Shown here: positions 7,404 through 7,651 of the stretch, piece after piece
How positions within the stretch are numbered: position 1 is the stretch's first letter
How the letters are laid out: every line of letters starts with the position of its first letter
Assembly (NCBI GenBank): GCA_021802115.1
Contig: JAKABA010000186.1
Coordinates: forward strand, 1 to 7,651
Direction: 5' to 3'
DNA from: a bacterium
GTDB taxonomy: Bacteria; Chloroflexota; Dormibacteria; UBA8260; Bog-877
Length of the DNA stretch: 7,651 bases
Notes under the pieces: model-generated
Database searches by the model: none
What the model was told of the DNA's origin: nothing
The model's input: only the letters and a program-made list of their open reading frames with translations
Position numbers and translations under genes: made by a program

Positions 7404-7651
7404 ATGAACCAAGCCGCCGCTCCGAAGGTGTTCGCGCCACCCTGGCCGTTCGGGTGCGGGACCTGCGCAACTCGTACGGCGAGGTGGAGGCGGTGCGGGG
7501 CATCAGCCTGGAGGTTTCCAGAGGGCGCGCGCCCGCCCTGCTTGGGCCCAACGGATCATGATCGCCGTCCTCTCCCGCCGGGAGCAGTCGGCGATCGTCG
7601 TGTCAAACCTGGTGCCACTGCCCCATCTGCTCGTGGCGAGGTCTTCTACCC
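7404..7651 (+). pseudogene. Broken ABC transporter: ATPase start fused to ABC-2 permease piece
   Basis: GGGAGG precedes an ATG at 7404 (MNQAAAPKVFA), which looks like the original start. About 11 codons in, the ABC sequence continues in another frame: VRVRDLRNSYGEVEAVRGIS, then LEVSRGRAPALLGPNGS and a TGA at 7559-7561. That is the A-loop strand (SYG) through the first residues of Walker A (GPNG), and the essential AGK[ST] is gone. From 7558, in a third frame, comes a permease-like IAVLSRREQSAIVVSNLVPLP, resembling the late cytoplasmic/helix region of ABC-2 permeases, which normally continues into a (F/L)SGxFFP motif. Here an R-G-E-V-F-Y-P reading is found only after a further frameshift. So most of the ATPase and the first part of the permease are missing, with at least two frameshifts. 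The locus runs off the window end. An assembly error is the alternative to true decay. Confidence 0.65.

Noticed and set aside
7043..7561. A 172-residue plus-strand gene ending in the ABC ATPase fragment
   Set aside because: Everything before about 7435 is antisense to the BrkB gene or spacer with no family sequence; only the last 40 or so residues are ABC-like.

Overview
The window is very GC-rich, with strong G/C at third codon positions. Its genes are of types common in Actinobacteria and other high-GC lineages of the Terrabacteria kind (Chloroflexota or Dormibacterota would also fit). The exact phylum cannot be fixed from this sequence. No rRNA, tRNA, CRISPR array, insertion sequence or origin was found.

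Layout. Positions 1-164 (+) hold the 3' end of a CGNR-type zinc-finger regulator. Positions 165-551 have no confident gene. Positions 552-5412 (all minus strand) form a compact three-gene operon for a membrane-bound formate dehydrogenase, transcribed in the order catalytic subunit, four-cluster ferredoxin-like subunit, NrfD-type membrane subunit. Positions 5496-6440 (+) hold a hydroxymethylglutaryl-CoA lyase (mvaB type), divergent from the operon. Positions 6398-7366 (-) hold a YihY/BrkB-family membrane protein whose 3' end overlaps that of mvaB. From 7404 to the window end (+) lies a broken ABC-transporter locus: the start of an ATPase cut at Walker A and joined to a piece of an ABC-2 permease, with frameshifts.

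The central point is that the formate dehydrogenase catalytic gene looks like two reading frames (5412-4849 and 4776-2272) but is one 1046-residue selenoprotein. An in-frame TGA at 4851-4849 sits exactly at the active-site selenocysteine. It is followed by a hairpin whose 17-nt upper part carries the loop GGUCU at the same offset from UGA as I recall for E. coli fdhF. A standard gene caller would split this gene. The host must therefore supply selenocysteine machinery (SelA, SelB, SelC, SelD), none of which is in the window.

Together, the three subunits should oxidise formate at a molybdenum or tungsten bis-pterin site, pass electrons through five [4Fe-4S] clusters and deliver them to quinone at the NrfD subunit. 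The catalytic subunit lacks a convincing Tat signal, so the side of the membrane on which it works is open. HMG-CoA lyase (leucine/ketone-body metabolism) and BrkB have no obvious link to formate metabolism. No previously undescribed system is evident.
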